Below, one piece after another: positions 41,955 to 52,062 of a stretch of 64,000 nt of DNA. Both the position numbers and the translations under genes were made by a program. Within the stretch, counting starts at the first letter, position 1. Every line of letters begins with the position of its first letter. The notes under the pieces were generated by a model. The model was given only the letters and a program-made list of their open reading frames with translations. It did not search any database and was not told the origin of the DNA. Origin of the DNA: Flavobacteriaceae bacterium. Lineage in GTDB: Bacteria; Bacteroidota; Bacteroidia; Flavobacteriales; Flavobacteriaceae. The stretch is taken from NCBI GenBank assembly GCA_004762155.1, contig SIHP01000004.1, positions 1-64,000 of the forward strand, read 5' to 3'.

Positions 41955-43382
41955 ATGCAAGATCAATTTTATAAAGAGGCATTATCAGCCGAAGTTTTTA
42001 GTTATATCACAAAAGCGACAGAAGAATTACAGTTAGAAAGCTATGTAATTGGAGGTTTCGTTCGTGATTTTATTTTAAAAAGAGGAAACGCAAAAGATAT
42101 AGATGTAGTTACTGTTGGTAGCGGTATTGAATTAGCCCAAAAAGTAGCAAACTTATTACCTACAAAGCCCAAAGTTCAAATTTTTAAAACTTACGGAACT
42201 GCAATGTTACGTTATAAAGAAATAGAAGTTGAATTTGTTGGAGCAAGAAAAGAATCTTATACAGAAGATAGTAGAAATCCGCAAGTAGAGGAAGGTAGTT
42301 TACAAGACGATCAAAATAGAAGAGATTTTACAATTAATGCGTTAGCATTAAGTTTAAATGAAAAAAGCTTTGGAAAATTGTTAGATCCATTTAATGGAAT
42401 TGAAGATTTATCAAATAAAATTATACGAACTCCTTTAGATCCAGATATTACGTATTCAGATGATCCTTTGCGTATGATGCGTGCTATTCGATTTGCAACA
42501 CAATTAAATTTTACTATTGAAGAAAATTCTTTAAATTCTATAGCAAAAAATGCCAAAAGAATTGATATTATTACCAAAGAGCGTATTGTAGTTGAATTAA
42601 ATAAAATTTTATCAGCTCCAAAGCCTTCTATAGGTTTTTTACATCTAGAAAAAACAGAATTATTAAAAAGGTTAATACCAGAATTAATAGCTTTAAAAGG
42701 AGTAGAGGAAGTAGAAGGCCAAATGCATAAAGATAATTTTTATCATACCTTAGAAGTTGTAGATAATATTTCAGTAAATACTGAAGACGTTTGGTTACGT
42801 TGGGCAGCGTTATTACATGATATTGGTAAGGCACCTACAAAACGATTTCATAAAAAAATTGGCTGGACATTTCATTCACATGAGTTTGTGGGGTCTAAAA
42901 TGGTTTATAAATTATTCAAGAGGTTAAAATTACCTTTAAATAATAAAATGAAATTTGTACAGAAAATGGTATTATTGAGTTCAAGACCAATAGTTTTGGC
43001 TTCAGAAGTAACAGATTCAGCAGTACGGAGATTGGTTTTTGATACAGGTGATGACATTGATAGTTTAATGACGCTTTGTGAAGCAGATATTACTACAAAA
43101 AATCCAAAGAAATTTAAAAGATATCACAGTAACTTTAAGTTGGTTAGAACTAAAATAAAAGAAGTTGAAGAACGTGATAGAGTTCGTAATTTTCAACCAC
43201 CAATTTCAGGCGAAGAAATTATGAAAACTTTTAATTTAGAGCCTTGTAGAGAAATAGGACAACTAAAAGAAGCCATTAAAGAAGCTATTTTAGATGGTAA
43301 AATACCAAATGAGTATGATGCTTGTTATCAATTCATGATAGAAAAAGCAGCGACTTTGGGTTTAAAAAATAATGCAATTTAG
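41955..43382 (+). CDS. cca: CCA tRNA nucleotidyltransferase with HD domain
   Basis: From the ATG at 41955 the protein has 475 residues; a TTG at 41934 is in frame but not needed. The nucleotidyltransferase head shows [14 protein letters not shown] and the DxD pair in KDIDVVTVG, with [11 protein letters not shown] and [17 protein letters not shown] (RNA-binding block). An HD phosphohydrolase domain follows ([13 protein letters not shown]). It adds or repairs the 3' CCA of tRNAs. The HD half is usual in this phylum. It is monocistronic with its own promoter and terminator. Confidence 0.92.
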   Translation: MQDQFYKEALSAEVFSYITKATEELQLESYVIGGFVRDFILKRGNAKDIDVVTVGSGIELAQKVANLLPTKPKVQIFKTYGTAMLRYKEIEVEFVGARKESYTEDSRNPQVEEGSLQDDQNRRDFTINALALSLNEKSFGKLLDPFNGIEDLSNKIIRTPLDPDITYSDDPLRMMRAIRFATQLNFTIEENSLNSIAKNAKRIDIITKERIVVELNKILSAPKPSIGFLHLEKTELLKRLIPELIALKGVEEVEGQMHKDNFYHTLEVVDNISVNTEDVWLRWAALLHDIGKAPTKRFHKKIGWTFHSHEFVGSKMVYKLFKRLKLPLNNKMKFVQKMVLLSSRPIVLASEVTDSAVRRLVFDTGDDIDSLMTLCEADITTKNPKKFKRYHSNFKLVRTKIKEVEERDRVRNFQPPISGEEIMKTFNLEPCREIGQLKEAIKEAILDGKIPNEYDACYQFMIEKAATLGLKNNAI

Positions 43383-43407
43383 TAAGTAGATATACTTGTA
43401 AGTATTT

Positions 43408-43452
43408 AAAAAGTGTCAGCTTTAATTCATATTAAACTTGACGCTTTTTTTA
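43408..43452 (+). terminator. Terminator of cca
   Basis: AAAAAGTGTCA and TTTAAT pair with ATTAAA and TGACGCTTTTT across a short loop with small mismatches, ending in seven T. Confidence 0.65.
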
Positions 43453-43534
43453 TTATCAGTTAAATCTTCTTTTTAAAAGAAATTTCTTAACATTAATTAA
43501 CAACTTCTTATAATTTCAAAAAGTATAAAATAAG

Positions 43535-43542
43535 TACATTTG
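43535..43542 (+). promoter_or_regulatory. Possible -7 element for the PIG-L gene
   Basis: TACATTTG fits TAnnTTTG, 54 bases before the ATG. No strong -33 element is seen. Confidence 0.35.
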
Positions 43543-43596
43543 TTCGTATTCAAATTCACCAATTTTATTTAAAATAAAATTAACTTCAACAAACAA

Positions 43597-46089
43597 ATGA
43601 GAAAACAATTATATGTAAGCTGCTTTTTTTTATTGATTTCTTTATCAATAACAGCTCAAAAACCTTCAAAGTTAACAACGAATCAAATTTACGAAAAGGT
43701 ACAAAAGTTAAATTTCTTAGGAACAGCTTTGTATATCGCAGCGCATCCAGATGATGAAAATACTCGATTAATTGCTTATTTAGCGAATAATGTAAAGGCA
43801 AGAACAGCATATTTGTCGTTAACTAGAGGTGATGGAGGACAAAATTTAATTGGATCAGAAATGCGAGAATTATTAGGTGTTATTCGTACTCAAGAATTAT
43901 TAGCAGCAAGAGGTGTTGATGGAGGAAAACAATTATTTTCTCGTGCCAATGATTTTGGATATTCTAAACATCCAGATGAAACTTTAGAAATTTGGCAAAA
44001 AGATAAAGTCTTAGCAGATGTTGTTTGGGCTATTAGAAATTTTAAACCTGATGTAATTATAAACAGATTTAATCATAAAACACCAGGAACAACGCATGGT
44101 CATCATACATCATCGGCAATGCTAAGTGTAGAAGCGTTTGATTTGGCGGGTGATAAAACAAAATATCCTGAACAATTAAAACTTACTGATGTTTGGAAAC
44201 CAAATAGATTATTTTACAATACATCTTGGTGGTTTTACGGAAGTAGAGAAAACTTTGAAAAGGCCGATAAAAGTAAGATGTTAAGCTTTGATGTTGGAGT
44301 GTATTATCCTTTAAAAGGATTATCCAACAATGAAGTTGCATCAATGGCAAGAAGTCAACATTTATGTCAAGGATTTGGAACATTAACAACTCGTGGAAGT
44401 CAAACTGAATATGTTGAGTTTTTAAAAGGAGATTTTCCAAAAGATAAAGAAGATATCTTCTCAGGAATTAATACAACTTGGAATAGAATTGTAGATGGTG
44501 GAGAAATAGGAGATATTTTATATGATGTTGAAAAGAATTTCGATTTTGTAAATCCTTCTAAACATCTTCCTGCTTTGTTAAAAGCATATCAAAAAATACA
44601 GAATTTAGAAGATAAACATTGGAAAGAAATTAAATTAAAAGAAATTAAAACAATTATTGAAGCTTGTGCTGGTTTGTATCTAGAAGCATCAGCGAATAGT
44701 AATAGTGCTGTTCCAAATGCATCAATAGAATTAAATTTTGAAGTGTTAAATAGAAGCACTGTTTCTATGGAATTAGAAGCGATTAAAATTCTTCCAGAAG
44801 GAAAAGGACTTCAAAAAAATATAGATTTATCAACGAATAAAAAATCAACTTTTAAAGAAGTTATCACTATAAAAAATAAAGAGTTTTCTGCACCGTATTG
44901 GTTAAATCAACCTTGGGATTTAGGAATGTATACTGTAGAAAATCAAGAATTAATTGGTAAGCCAGAAACGCCAAGACCAATTGAAATTCAATACGATTTA
45001 ATGATAAATAATGTGAAAATTTCTTTTACAAAACCTATCGTTTATCGCTATTCTCAAAGAGATAAAGGAGAAATTTATGAACCTTTTGAGGTGTTGCCAA
45101 AAGTAACGACACAATTAAAAGATAAAGTATTGTTATTTGCTGAAAATAAACCGCAAAAAGTGTCTGTAATTGTTCGTTCTGGTGAAAAAAATGTATCTGG
45201 TAAAACAAGTTTGATTGTACCAAATGGATGGAATGTAAGTCCAAAAGAAATTGATTTTTCAATTGCACAGAAAAACGATATTCAAGTAGTTGACTTTATG
45301 GTTTCTCCAACTGATAAGGAATCAGAAGGAAAATTAAAAGCAATTGCTGTTATTGATGGAAAAGAATATACTCAAGAATTAGTAGAAATTAATTATAATC
45401 ACATTCCAAAACAATCAGTATTACTATCATCAGAAGCAAAAGTCGTTCGATTAAATATTAAAAAGGAAGGAAAGTTAATTGGTTATATTCAAGGTTCTGG
45501 AGATGCTGTTCCAGAAAGTTTACGTCAAATTGGGTATGAAGTAAAAGAATTAGATATTAATACAATTAATGCTAAAAACCTGAATCAATTTGATGCTGTT
45601 GTAATTGGTATTAGAGCTTACAACACCAAAAAAGCACTTCAATTTAAACAAAAATATATTTTAGAGTATGTAAAGAATGGAGGAAATGTTATTGTACAAT
45701 ATAATACCAATAGAAGAGTTGATATAAAAGCACCTTTTGAATTAACATTATCTAGAGATAGAGTTACAGATGAAAATGCAACGGTTCGTATTTTAGCAAA
45801 AGAACATTCCTTGCTAAATTATCCGAATAAAATTTCTGAATCAGATTTTAACGGTTGGGTTCAAGAACGTGGATTGTATTTCCCAAACAAATGGAGTAAA
45901 GAATACACTCCAATTTTAGCTATGAATGATAAAAATGAAAGTTCTAAAGAAGGAAGTTTATTAATAGCAAAGTACGGAAAAGGAAATTATATATATACTG
46001 GTATAAGTTTCTTTAGAGAGTTACCAGCAGGAGTTTCTGGTGCATATAAATTATTTGCAAATATGCTATCTGTTGAAAAAGAGAAATAA
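43597..46089 (+). CDS. Secreted PIG-L family deacetylase with C-terminal Rossmann-like domain
   Basis: The 830-residue protein starts with a signal peptide (CFFLLISLSITAQ, about residues 9-21). The PIG-L/LmbE domain (about 40-300) carries the zinc motif HPDDE at 50-54 and HGHH at 166-169, so a GlcNAc-type or other N-deacetylase activity outside the cytoplasm is expected. The middle is beta-rich (NEW3/Ig-like strands about 360-610). The C-terminal region (about 620-830) has LIGYIQGSGDAVPESLRQIGYEV, VVIGIRAY and GGNVIVQYN, a glutamine-amidotransferase/ThuA-like fold without an obvious catalytic Cys. Substrate is unknown; polysaccharide or glycan processing is likely. Confidence 0.85.
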   Translation: MRKQLYVSCFFLLISLSITAQKPSKLTTNQIYEKVQKLNFLGTALYIAAHPDDENTRLIAYLANNVKARTAYLSLTRGDGGQNLIGSEMRELLGVIRTQELLAARGVDGGKQLFSRANDFGYSKHPDETLEIWQKDKVLADVVWAIRNFKPDVIINRFNHKTPGTTHGHHTSSAMLSVEAFDLAGDKTKYPEQLKLTDVWKPNRLFYNTSWWFYGSRENFEKADKSKMLSFDVGVYYPLKGLSNNEVASMARSQHLCQGFGTLTTRGSQTEYVEFLKGDFPKDKEDIFSGINTTWNRIVDGGEIGDILYDVEKNFDFVNPSKHLPALLKAYQKIQNLEDKHWKEIKLKEIKTIIEACAGLYLEASANSNSAVPNASIELNFEVLNRSTVSMELEAIKILPEGKGLQKNIDLSTNKKSTFKEVITIKNKEFSAPYWLNQPWDLGMYTVENQELIGKPETPRPIEIQYDLMINNVKISFTKPIVYRYSQRDKGEIYEPFEVLPKVTTQLKDKVLLFAENKPQKVSVIVRSGEKNVSGKTSLIVPNGWNVSPKEIDFSIAQKNDIQVVDFMVSPTDKESEGKLKAIAVIDGKEYTQELVEINYNHIPKQSVLLSSEAKVVRLNIKKEGKLIGYIQGSGDAVPESLRQIGYEVKELDINTINAKNLNQFDAVVIGIRAYNTKKALQFKQKYILEYVKNGGNVIVQYNTNRRVDIKAPFELTLSRDRVTDENATVRILAKEHSLLNYPNKISESDFNGWVQERGLYFPNKWSKEYTPILAMNDKNESSKEGSLLIAKYGKGNYIYTGISFFRELPAGVSGAYKLFANMLSVEKEK

Positions 46090-46212
46090 TAAGATATTTC
46101 TTTTTTGATATTATAAAAACAGCATCCTGAATTTAGTTTCAGGATGTTATTTTTTTAAAAGGTTTTTTATTAATAAAAACCATGGTTTATAGTAGTAATT
46201 AATTACCTATTT

Positions 46213-46842
46213 ATGAAGATTATTTACCTTTTTATATTTTTATTTTGTTGGATCAAATTAGTGGGGCAAACAAGCGAAGTAGTAATAAAAGATGCTAAAT
46301 TTAAGTTTGTTACCACAAAACTTAATGATACGCTGCAAAAAGATTTTATTGTTGTTTATAAAGCTAAAAAAAAGGTATTAGAACATATTATTTATCATTC
46401 AGACGGAGATTGTAGTAGTGAAAACTTACAATTGGGAACTTATGAAATTAAAGGAGCAAAAATTATATTGTATTCGTATTGGGCTGGAGCAGACAGAATG
46501 GGAAAAAATATGTATCCTTTTGGTTATAAAAAACAAACATATATCGTGAATTCTAACGGTACTATTGCTCTTGAAAAATCAATTATTTATGTTGAAGATT
46601 ATGTTGATAGTTATGAAAAACCAAAAGCAATAAACTATTTATATCAAACACCTAAAAATGCTAAAGAACGCAACGAATTAAAAAGGTATGTTGCTGAAAT
46701 AGAAAAAATATATGAAGGAAATTTTGTTACTGGAAAAGAATTAGATAAGTTAGCAAAAGAAGTTAACACAAAGTTAAAATCTGAAATTAAAGAACATACA
46801 AGTTCTTGGAAAGAAATTTATGAAGTAAACTGTAAATTATAA
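46213..46842 (+). CDS. Secreted protein of unknown function
   Basis: The 209-residue product has a signal peptide (MKIIYLFIFLFCWIKLVGQ) and then a mature part that begins with beta strands (EVVIKDAKFKFV) and ends in a charged helical region (NELKRYVAEIEKIYEG, LDKLAKEVNTKLK). A DGDCSSENLQLGTYEI block with one Cys lies near residue 62. I do not recognise the family. The gene is 16 bases upstream of the CapA-like gene and so probably co-transcribed with it. Confidence 0.6.
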   Translation: MKIIYLFIFLFCWIKLVGQTSEVVIKDAKFKFVTTKLNDTLQKDFIVVYKAKKKVLEHIIYHSDGDCSSENLQLGTYEIKGAKIILYSYWAGADRMGKNMYPFGYKKQTYIVNSNGTIALEKSIIYVEDYVDSYEKPKAINYLYQTPKNAKERNELKRYVAEIEKIYEGNFVTGKELDKLAKEVNTKLKSEIKEHTSSWKEIYEVNCKL

Positions 46843-46858
46843 GAATAGCGAAAGAATT

Positions 46859-48031
46859 ATGAAGCATATAAAAAATATAATTTGTTGCGTAGCAATAGGA
46901 GCATTTTTAGTTTCTTGTGGATCTAAAATAAAAAAAGATGATGAGAAAGTATATTTAGCTACTGTTAATGAAAAAGAAGTAGTGAAAAAGCCAGATGAAA
47001 TAAGTTTATTATTTATTGGTGATTTTATGGGACACATGGACCAAATTAATGCTGCTTATAACAAAGAAACTAAAACATATGAATATGACAGTTGTTTCTC
47101 TAAAATTAAGCCAATTTTAAGTGATGCTGATGTTACTATTGGTAATATAGAAGTAACTTTAGGAGTAAAACCGTATTCTGGTTATCCACAATTTAGTTCT
47201 CCACCTTCATATGCAGCAGCTATAAAAAGGGCAGGAGTAGATGCATTAACAACCTCTAATAATCATTCTTGTGATAAAGGAAAAAAAGGAGTAGAAAGAA
47301 CTATTAAAATATTAGATTCTTTAGTAATTCCGCATACTGGTACTTTTATAAATCCTGTAGAAAAAACAAAAAACCCTGCGTATGTTATTAATCAAAATAA
47401 TTTTAAAATTGCAGTAATTAACTATACATATGGTACAAACTCTATAGATCCAACGCCACCAAATGTTGTAAACTATCTAGAGAAAGAAGTTATTAAAAAA
47501 GATATTACGTTTATAAAAAACGGAATTCAACCAGATGAAATAATTGCTTTTTTACATTGGGGAGATCAATATAAAGATTTACCAAATACAGCTCAAAAAG
47601 ATATGTTTTCTTATTTTAAATCGTTGGGTGTAAATATTGTTATAGGTGCACATCCGCATGTATTACAACCAATGAAGTGGAATAAAAAAGATTCTGTAAA
47701 TACTAAAGAGAATTTGGTTGTATATTCTTTAGGAAATTTTGTTTCTCATCAACGAACTTTCCCTAGAGATGGAGGAGCTGTTTTTAAGCTTTCATTGATT
47801 AAAGATGAAGTAAATAAAGTAAAAATAAAAGATGCAAAATATTGTTTGACTTGGGTTTATGAACCAATAATTAACGATAAAAAAGAATATTATGTGTTAC
47901 CTGCTGATGAATATTCTAAAAAACCTGATTTCTTCACCAAAAAGAAAGATTATGATAAAATGATGCGTTTTATAAAACACGCAAGAACTTTATTAGGAAA
48001 ACACAATGTTAATATTCCAGAATATTATTAA
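46859..48031 (+). CDS. CapA-family lipoprotein (PGA_cap metallophosphatase-like)
   Basis: The 390-residue product has a lipoprotein signal (GAFLVSC, Cys20) and the CapA domain of poly-gamma-glutamate capsule proteins. Conserved metal-site blocks are LLFIGDFMGH, NIEVTLG, TTSNNHSCDKGKKG, FLHWGDQY, VIGAHPHVLQP and VYSLGNFVSHQ. The fold is a calcineurin-like phosphoesterase. In Bacillus, CapA takes part in capsule assembly, but there is no capBC here, so the role may be in envelope glycan or peptidoglycan metabolism. The lipid anchor places it in the periplasm or outer membrane. Confidence 0.88.
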   Translation: MKHIKNIICCVAIGAFLVSCGSKIKKDDEKVYLATVNEKEVVKKPDEISLLFIGDFMGHMDQINAAYNKETKTYEYDSCFSKIKPILSDADVTIGNIEVTLGVKPYSGYPQFSSPPSYAAAIKRAGVDALTTSNNHSCDKGKKGVERTIKILDSLVIPHTGTFINPVEKTKNPAYVINQNNFKIAVINYTYGTNSIDPTPPNVVNYLEKEVIKKDITFIKNGIQPDEIIAFLHWGDQYKDLPNTAQKDMFSYFKSLGVNIVIGAHPHVLQPMKWNKKDSVNTKENLVVYSLGNFVSHQRTFPRDGGAVFKLSLIKDEVNKVKIKDAKYCLTWVYEPIINDKKEYYVLPADEYSKKPDFFTKKKDYDKMMRFIKHARTLLGKHNVNIPEYY

Positions 48032-48060
48032 TTATATATTCTTTAAATCATTAAAAATTC

Positions 48061-48092
48061 AAAAACAGTTGGCTTTAAGTCAACTGTTTTTG
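48061..48092 (+). terminator. Terminator of the CapA unit
   Basis: An 11-bp stem (AAAAACAGTTG / CAACTGTTTTT) with a 9-nt loop stands 29 bases after the stop. Confidence 0.75.
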
Positions 48093-48202
48093 GTTTACCA
48101 TAAATATTAAAATAGGTTATTATATTAATTTATAAAAGAATAAGTTTGTAGCCTCTTTAAATGGCTAGTATTAACAAATACTACTAATAAAATATATAAA
48201 AA

Positions 48203-49042
48203 TTGAAGAAAGCAATTTATCTTATGCTGTTGAGTACAGCTTGTTTTACAGTAATGAATGTTTTTGTAAAATATCTAGCACATTTTTCTACACCACAGAA
48301 AGTTTTTTTTAGAGCTGTTGGTTCTTTAATTTTTACAATGTCGTATTTAATGTATTATAAAATACCAATACTTGGTAATCAAAAAAAGTTATTAATTTTA
48401 AGAGGTTTGGTTGGTGTCACATCAATGGGACTTTTCTTTGCTTCTGTTTCTTATTTGTCTATTGGTACAGCAGTGTCTTTACGATATACTTCACCAATTT
48501 TTGCTGCAATTTTAGCGGTAATTTTTCTAAAAGAAAAAATATTTAAAATGCAATGGTTGTATTTTGTATTGGCTTTTATAGGAGTATTATTAATTAAAGG
48601 TTTCTCTAGCGAAATTGATATTACTGGATTAGTTTTAGTATTAGTTTCAGCTTTTTTTAGTGGTTTGGTATATGTAGTAATAACTAAAATTGGAAATAAA
48701 GATCATCCTGTTGTAATTGTAAATTATTTTATGTGGATTTCTACTATTTTAGGAGGTATATTCTCAATTAATAATTGGATTAGTCCAATTGGATCAGATT
48801 GGATTTTTTTATTAAGCTTAGGTGTTTTTGGTTATTTTGGACAATTATTTATGACCAAAGCTTATCAATTAGGATCAGCAAACAAAATAGTTCCTTTAAA
48901 ATATATAGAAGTTGTTTTTACAATGATTTTAGGAATGATTTGGTTTGGAGATAGCTATCCTTTATTAAGTGTTTTAGGTATTGTTTTAGTTGTTATATCA
49001 CTTTTATTAAACGTTATGTATAAACAAAAAATAAAAGCTTAA
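48203..49042 (+). CDS. EamA/DMT-family permease
   Basis: This 279-residue inner-membrane protein has about ten hydrophobic segments in two EamA halves (residues about 1-135 and 145-275). The end of the first half shows RYTSPIFAAILAVIFLKEKI, and the second repeats it as PLKYIEVVFTMILGMIWFGD. Members export or import metabolites such as amino acids, nucleosides or carboxylates; the substrate is unknown. The ORF begins at a TTG (48203); an ATG at residue 8 would cut the first membrane helix. It faces the alanine dehydrogenase gene across a bidirectional terminator. Confidence 0.85.
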   Translation: MKKAIYLMLLSTACFTVMNVFVKYLAHFSTPQKVFFRAVGSLIFTMSYLMYYKIPILGNQKKLLILRGLVGVTSMGLFFASVSYLSIGTAVSLRYTSPIFAAILAVIFLKEKIFKMQWLYFVLAFIGVLLIKGFSSEIDITGLVLVLVSAFFSGLVYVVITKIGNKDHPVVIVNYFMWISTILGGIFSINNWISPIGSDWIFLLSLGVFGYFGQLFMTKAYQLGSANKIVPLKYIEVVFTMILGMIWFGDSYPLLSVLGIVLVVISLLLNVMYKQKIKA

Positions 49043-49063
49043 AAAAGTAATAAAAAAAGGTAT

Positions 49064-49109
49064 AAAATTAAAAAGCTCAAAAACAATTGTTTTTGAGCTT
49101 TTTAATTTT
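49064..49109. terminator. Perfect 46-bp palindrome, bidirectional terminator
   Basis: Two 23-bp arms (AAAATTAAAAAGCTCAAAAA then CAA, and the exact complement) meet without a spacer. It lies between the converging EamA and ald genes, with T runs in both directions. Confidence 0.85.
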
Positions 49110-49126
49110 ATAAAACTATTTGTTTT

Positions 49127-50242
49127 TTAGTTTAAATAATCTTCTACATTTTCTAAAGGAAGATTAAATGCTTCTGAAATTGCTGGATAAACAACATCCC
49201 CATTAATAACATTTAAACCTAAACGTAAAGATTTATTATCTGTACAAGCTTTTTTCCAACCTTTATTTGCTAGTTGTAAAGCATAAGATAAAGTAACATT
49301 TGTTAATCCCATAGTTGAAGTAAAAGGAACAGCACCAGGCATGTTTGCAACTGAATAATGTACAATATCATCAATTATATAAATAGGATCTTCATGAGTT
49401 GTTGGTTTTGTAGTCTCAAAACAACCACCTTGATCAACAGCAACATCAACTAAAACAGTACCTGATCTCATGTCTTTTAACATATCACGAGTAATTAATT
49501 TAGGTGCTTTTGCTCCAGGAATTAAAACTCCACCAATAATTAAATCGGAATTTGCAATGTGTTTACGGATTGCATATTCGTTAGAAAATTCTGTTTTAAC
49601 ATTTGCAGCCATCGTATCATCTAAATAACGAAGTCTTTTTAAGTTGATATCTAAAATAGTAACATCTGCACCTAAACCAGCAGCCATTTTTGCTGCTTGT
49701 GTACCTACAACACCACCACCAAGAACTAAAACTTTAGCAGGTGCAACTCCAGGAATTCCTCCTAAAAGAATACCTCTACCTTTTAACGGCTTCTCTAAGT
49801 ATTTAGCACCTTGTTGAATAGACATTCGTCCAGCAACTTCACTCATTGGAGTTAATAAAGGTAAACTTCTATCTGAATCTTCAACAGTTTCGTAAGAAAT
49901 ACAAATAGATTTATTTTTAATCATTGCATGTGTAAGAGGTTTGCTTGATGCAAAATGGAAATAAGTAAAAACAACCTGATCTTCGCGTATTAAATCATAT
50001 TCAACGGCAATAGGTTCTTTTACCTTAATAATCATTTCAGCAATAGCATAAATTTCTTCTATAGTAGAAAGTATTTTAGCACCAGCTTTTATATATTCAT
50101 CATCTTCAAAACCACTTTGTAAACCTGCATTATTTTGCACATAAACTGTATGACCATGTTTTACAAACTCCATTATTCCTGCTGGAGTAGCTCCAACACG
50201 GTTTTCGTTGTTTTTGATTTCCTTAGGAACACCGATTATCAT
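49127..50242 (-). CDS. ald: Alanine dehydrogenase
   Basis: The 371-residue enzyme interconverts L-alanine with pyruvate and ammonia using NAD+. Known active residues are in place: Arg15 (NENRVG), Lys75 (KVKEP) and His96 (FTYFHFAS). The Rossmann motif is VLVLGGGVVGTQAA, and VDVAVDQGGCFETT lies after it with the catalytic Asp. Size matches Ald. The gene is monocistronic on the minus strand. It supports alanine catabolism or ammonia assimilation in the cytoplasm. Confidence 0.95.
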   Translation of the reverse strand: MIIGVPKEIKNNENRVGATPAGIMEFVKHGHTVYVQNNAGLQSGFEDDEYIKAGAKILSTIEEIYAIAEMIIKVKEPIAVEYDLIREDQVVFTYFHFASSKPLTHAMIKNKSICISYETVEDSDRSLPLLTPMSEVAGRMSIQQGAKYLEKPLKGRGILLGGIPGVAPAKVLVLGGGVVGTQAAKMAAGLGADVTILDINLKRLRYLDDTMAANVKTEFSNEYAIRKHIANSDLIIGGVLIPGAKAPKLITRDMLKDMRSGTVLVDVAVDQGGCFETTKPTTHEDPIYIIDDIVHYSVANMPGAVPFTSTMGLTNVTLSYALQLANKGWKKACTDNKSLRLGLNVINGDVVYPAISEAFNLPLENVEDYLN

Positions 50243-50286
50243 ATTGTTATTTTTTTTACGAAATTAAAAGATTTATTGAAATAAAT

Positions 50287-50294
50287 CAAAAATA
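50287..50294 (-). promoter_or_regulatory. Possible -7 element for ald
   Basis: TATTTTTG on the minus strand, 44 bases upstream of the ald ATG, fits TAnnTTTG. No clear -33 TTTG. Confidence 0.3.
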
Positions 50295-50345
50295 AAGATG
50301 AAAAATGTAAGATATTAATAATTTAAATATAGATTGATTTCGTTA

Positions 50346-50891
50346 TCAATTATTCAATATATTTAAAATTTTATTATAAACTGTGCAATAATAATCATGA
50401 AACCTTGGTAGTAATATGTTTTTAAGTTTTCTTGTTTGAGTTAAAGTATCCAAAGGATATAATTTTATAGCAGAAATTTCACTTTTTTGTATTGTTAATT
50501 CGTTTAGATTTGAAGTTAATTCAACAACAAAGACATGATGAAATTCGTTATCTTGTATTCCATTTTCATGTGAAATTTTATGTTTACGATTTCCTATTTT
50601 TATTAACTGGTCTTCTTTTATTATAAAACCTATTTCTTCTTCAATTTCTCTTATCGCAGCAGTTTCTATCTTTTCTCCAGCTCCAATATGACCAGCTACA
50701 GAAATATCCCATAAATTAGGAAATACTTTTTTTGTTGGTGCACGTTTTTGAAGTAGTATTTTTTTATCCTTTGTAAAAATCCAAATATGAACAGTAGCAT
50801 GGAATAAACCTTTTTTATGTGCTTCTGATTTTAAGCAAGTTTTTCCAGTATAATTTCCTTGTTCATCAAGAATGTCTATTAATTCATCCAT
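50346..50891 (-). CDS. Nudix hydrolase (YfcD/IDI-like)
   Basis: The 181-residue protein has a complete Nudix box, GHIGAGEKIETAAIREIEEEIGF, at about residues 67-89, matching Gx5Ex7REUxEExGU. N-terminal features (VHIWIFTKDKKILLQKRAPTKKVFPNLWD) are those of the YfcD/isopentenyl-diphosphate isomerase-like Nudix group. It hydrolyses a nucleoside diphosphate-linked or diphosphate substrate with Mg2+; the exact one is unknown. A terminator of the upstream peptidase gene lies directly before the start, so its transcription is either read-through or from a nearby promoter. Confidence 0.85.
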   Translation of the reverse strand: MDELIDILDEQGNYTGKTCLKSEAHKKGLFHATVHIWIFTKDKKILLQKRAPTKKVFPNLWDISVAGHIGAGEKIETAAIREIEEEIGFIIKEDQLIKIGNRKHKISHENGIQDNEFHHVFVVELTSNLNELTIQKSEISAIKLYPLDTLTQTRKLKNILLPRFHDYYCTVYNKILNILNN

Positions 50892-50897
50892 AGTAAT

Positions 50898-50919
50898 AAA
50901 AAACCCCGCAAATAGCGGG
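50898..50919 (-). terminator. Terminator of the M42 peptidase gene
   Basis: A GC-rich 5-bp stem (CCCGC / GCGGG) with a 5-nt loop and a six-T tail on the minus strand lies 10 bases after the peptidase stop, just upstream of the Nudix ATG at 50891. Confidence 0.7.
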
Positions 50920-50929
50920 ATTGTAGTTT

Positions 50930-52018
50930 TTATTTAAAATAAGAAAACGTTTCACCGTTTTCAATTTTTAGTAGTGTTTCGTAGATCATTTTAATAACAT
51001 TTTCAACATCATCTCTATGCACCATTTCTACAGTAGTGTGCATATAACGAAGTGGTAAGGATATTAAAGCAGATGCAACTCCACCATTACTATATGCAAA
51101 AGCATCAGTATCAGTTCCGGTTGCTCTTGATAATGCAGAACGTTGAAAAGGAATTTCTTTAGCTTCAGCAGTTTCAGTAATTAAATCTCTTAATTTTTGT
51201 TGAACAGCAGGAGCATAAGCGACTACAGGTCCTTTACCTATTTCTAAATGACCTGCTTTTTTAGCATCAATCATTGGAGTAGTAGTATCATGTGTAACAT
51301 CAGTAACAATTGCTACATTTGGTTTTATAGTGTGGGTTATCATTTCTGCTCCACGTAAACCAATTTCTTCTTGTACAGAATTGGTAACATATAAACCAAA
51401 AGGTAATTCTTTTTTATTCTCTTTTAACAAACGTGCAACTTCTGCAATCATAAATCCTCCCATACGATTGTCTAGGGCTCTACAAACAAACTTATCACCA
51501 TTTAAAATATGAAATTCATCAGGGTAAGTAATAACACAACCAACATGAACACCCAATGCTTCAACTTCTTCTTTAGTAGCACAACCTGTATCTATAAAAA
51601 TATTGTCAGGTTTTGGAGCTTCTTCTTTTGCTTTGTTACGAGTATGTATCGCTGGCCAACCAAAAACACCTTTTACTATTCCGTTTTTAGTGTGAATATT
51701 TACAACTTTACTAGGTGCAATTTGATGATCACTTCCTCCGTTACGAATAACATATATTAAACCGTTATCTGAAATATAATTAACATACCAAGAAATTTCA
51801 TCAGCATGTCCTTCTATAACAACTTTGTATTTTGCATCAGGATTAATAACACCAACTGCAGTACCATATGTATCTGTAATAAATTCATCTACATAAGGTT
51901 TTAAATAGTCCATCCAAATTTTTTGTCCTTCCCATTCATATCCAGTAGGAGCAGCATTATTTAAATACTTTTCTAAAAAATCTAATGATTTTTTATTTAA
52001 AATCGATTTTGAAGCCAT
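50930..52018 (-). CDS. M42-family metallopeptidase (glutamyl/deblocking aminopeptidase-like)
   Basis: The 362-residue enzyme has the M42 ligand set: GHADEIS (about 71-77), RALDNRMGG (bridging Asp, about 183), VQEEIGLRGA (Glu pair, about 215), VTDVTHD (Asp, about 238) and PLRYMHTTVE (His, about 327). M42 enzymes form tetrahedral dodecamers in the cytoplasm that trim peptides and remove N-terminal residues. Length is typical. It is downstream of the PlsC-like acyltransferase on the same strand (44 bases between). Confidence 0.9.
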   Translation of the reverse strand: MASKSILNKKSLDFLEKYLNNAAPTGYEWEGQKIWMDYLKPYVDEFITDTYGTAVGVINPDAKYKVVIEGHADEISWYVNYISDNGLIYVIRNGGSDHQIAPSKVVNIHTKNGIVKGVFGWPAIHTRNKAKEEAPKPDNIFIDTGCATKEEVEALGVHVGCVITYPDEFHILNGDKFVCRALDNRMGGFMIAEVARLLKENKKELPFGLYVTNSVQEEIGLRGAEMITHTIKPNVAIVTDVTHDTTTPMIDAKKAGHLEIGKGPVVAYAPAVQQKLRDLITETAEAKEIPFQRSALSRATGTDTDAFAYSNGGVASALISLPLRYMHTTVEMVHRDDVENVIKMIYETLLKIENGETFSYFK

Positions 52019-52062
52019 TTTTTATATTTTTTAAGGTGAATGATAACGTAAGAATTAAATAA

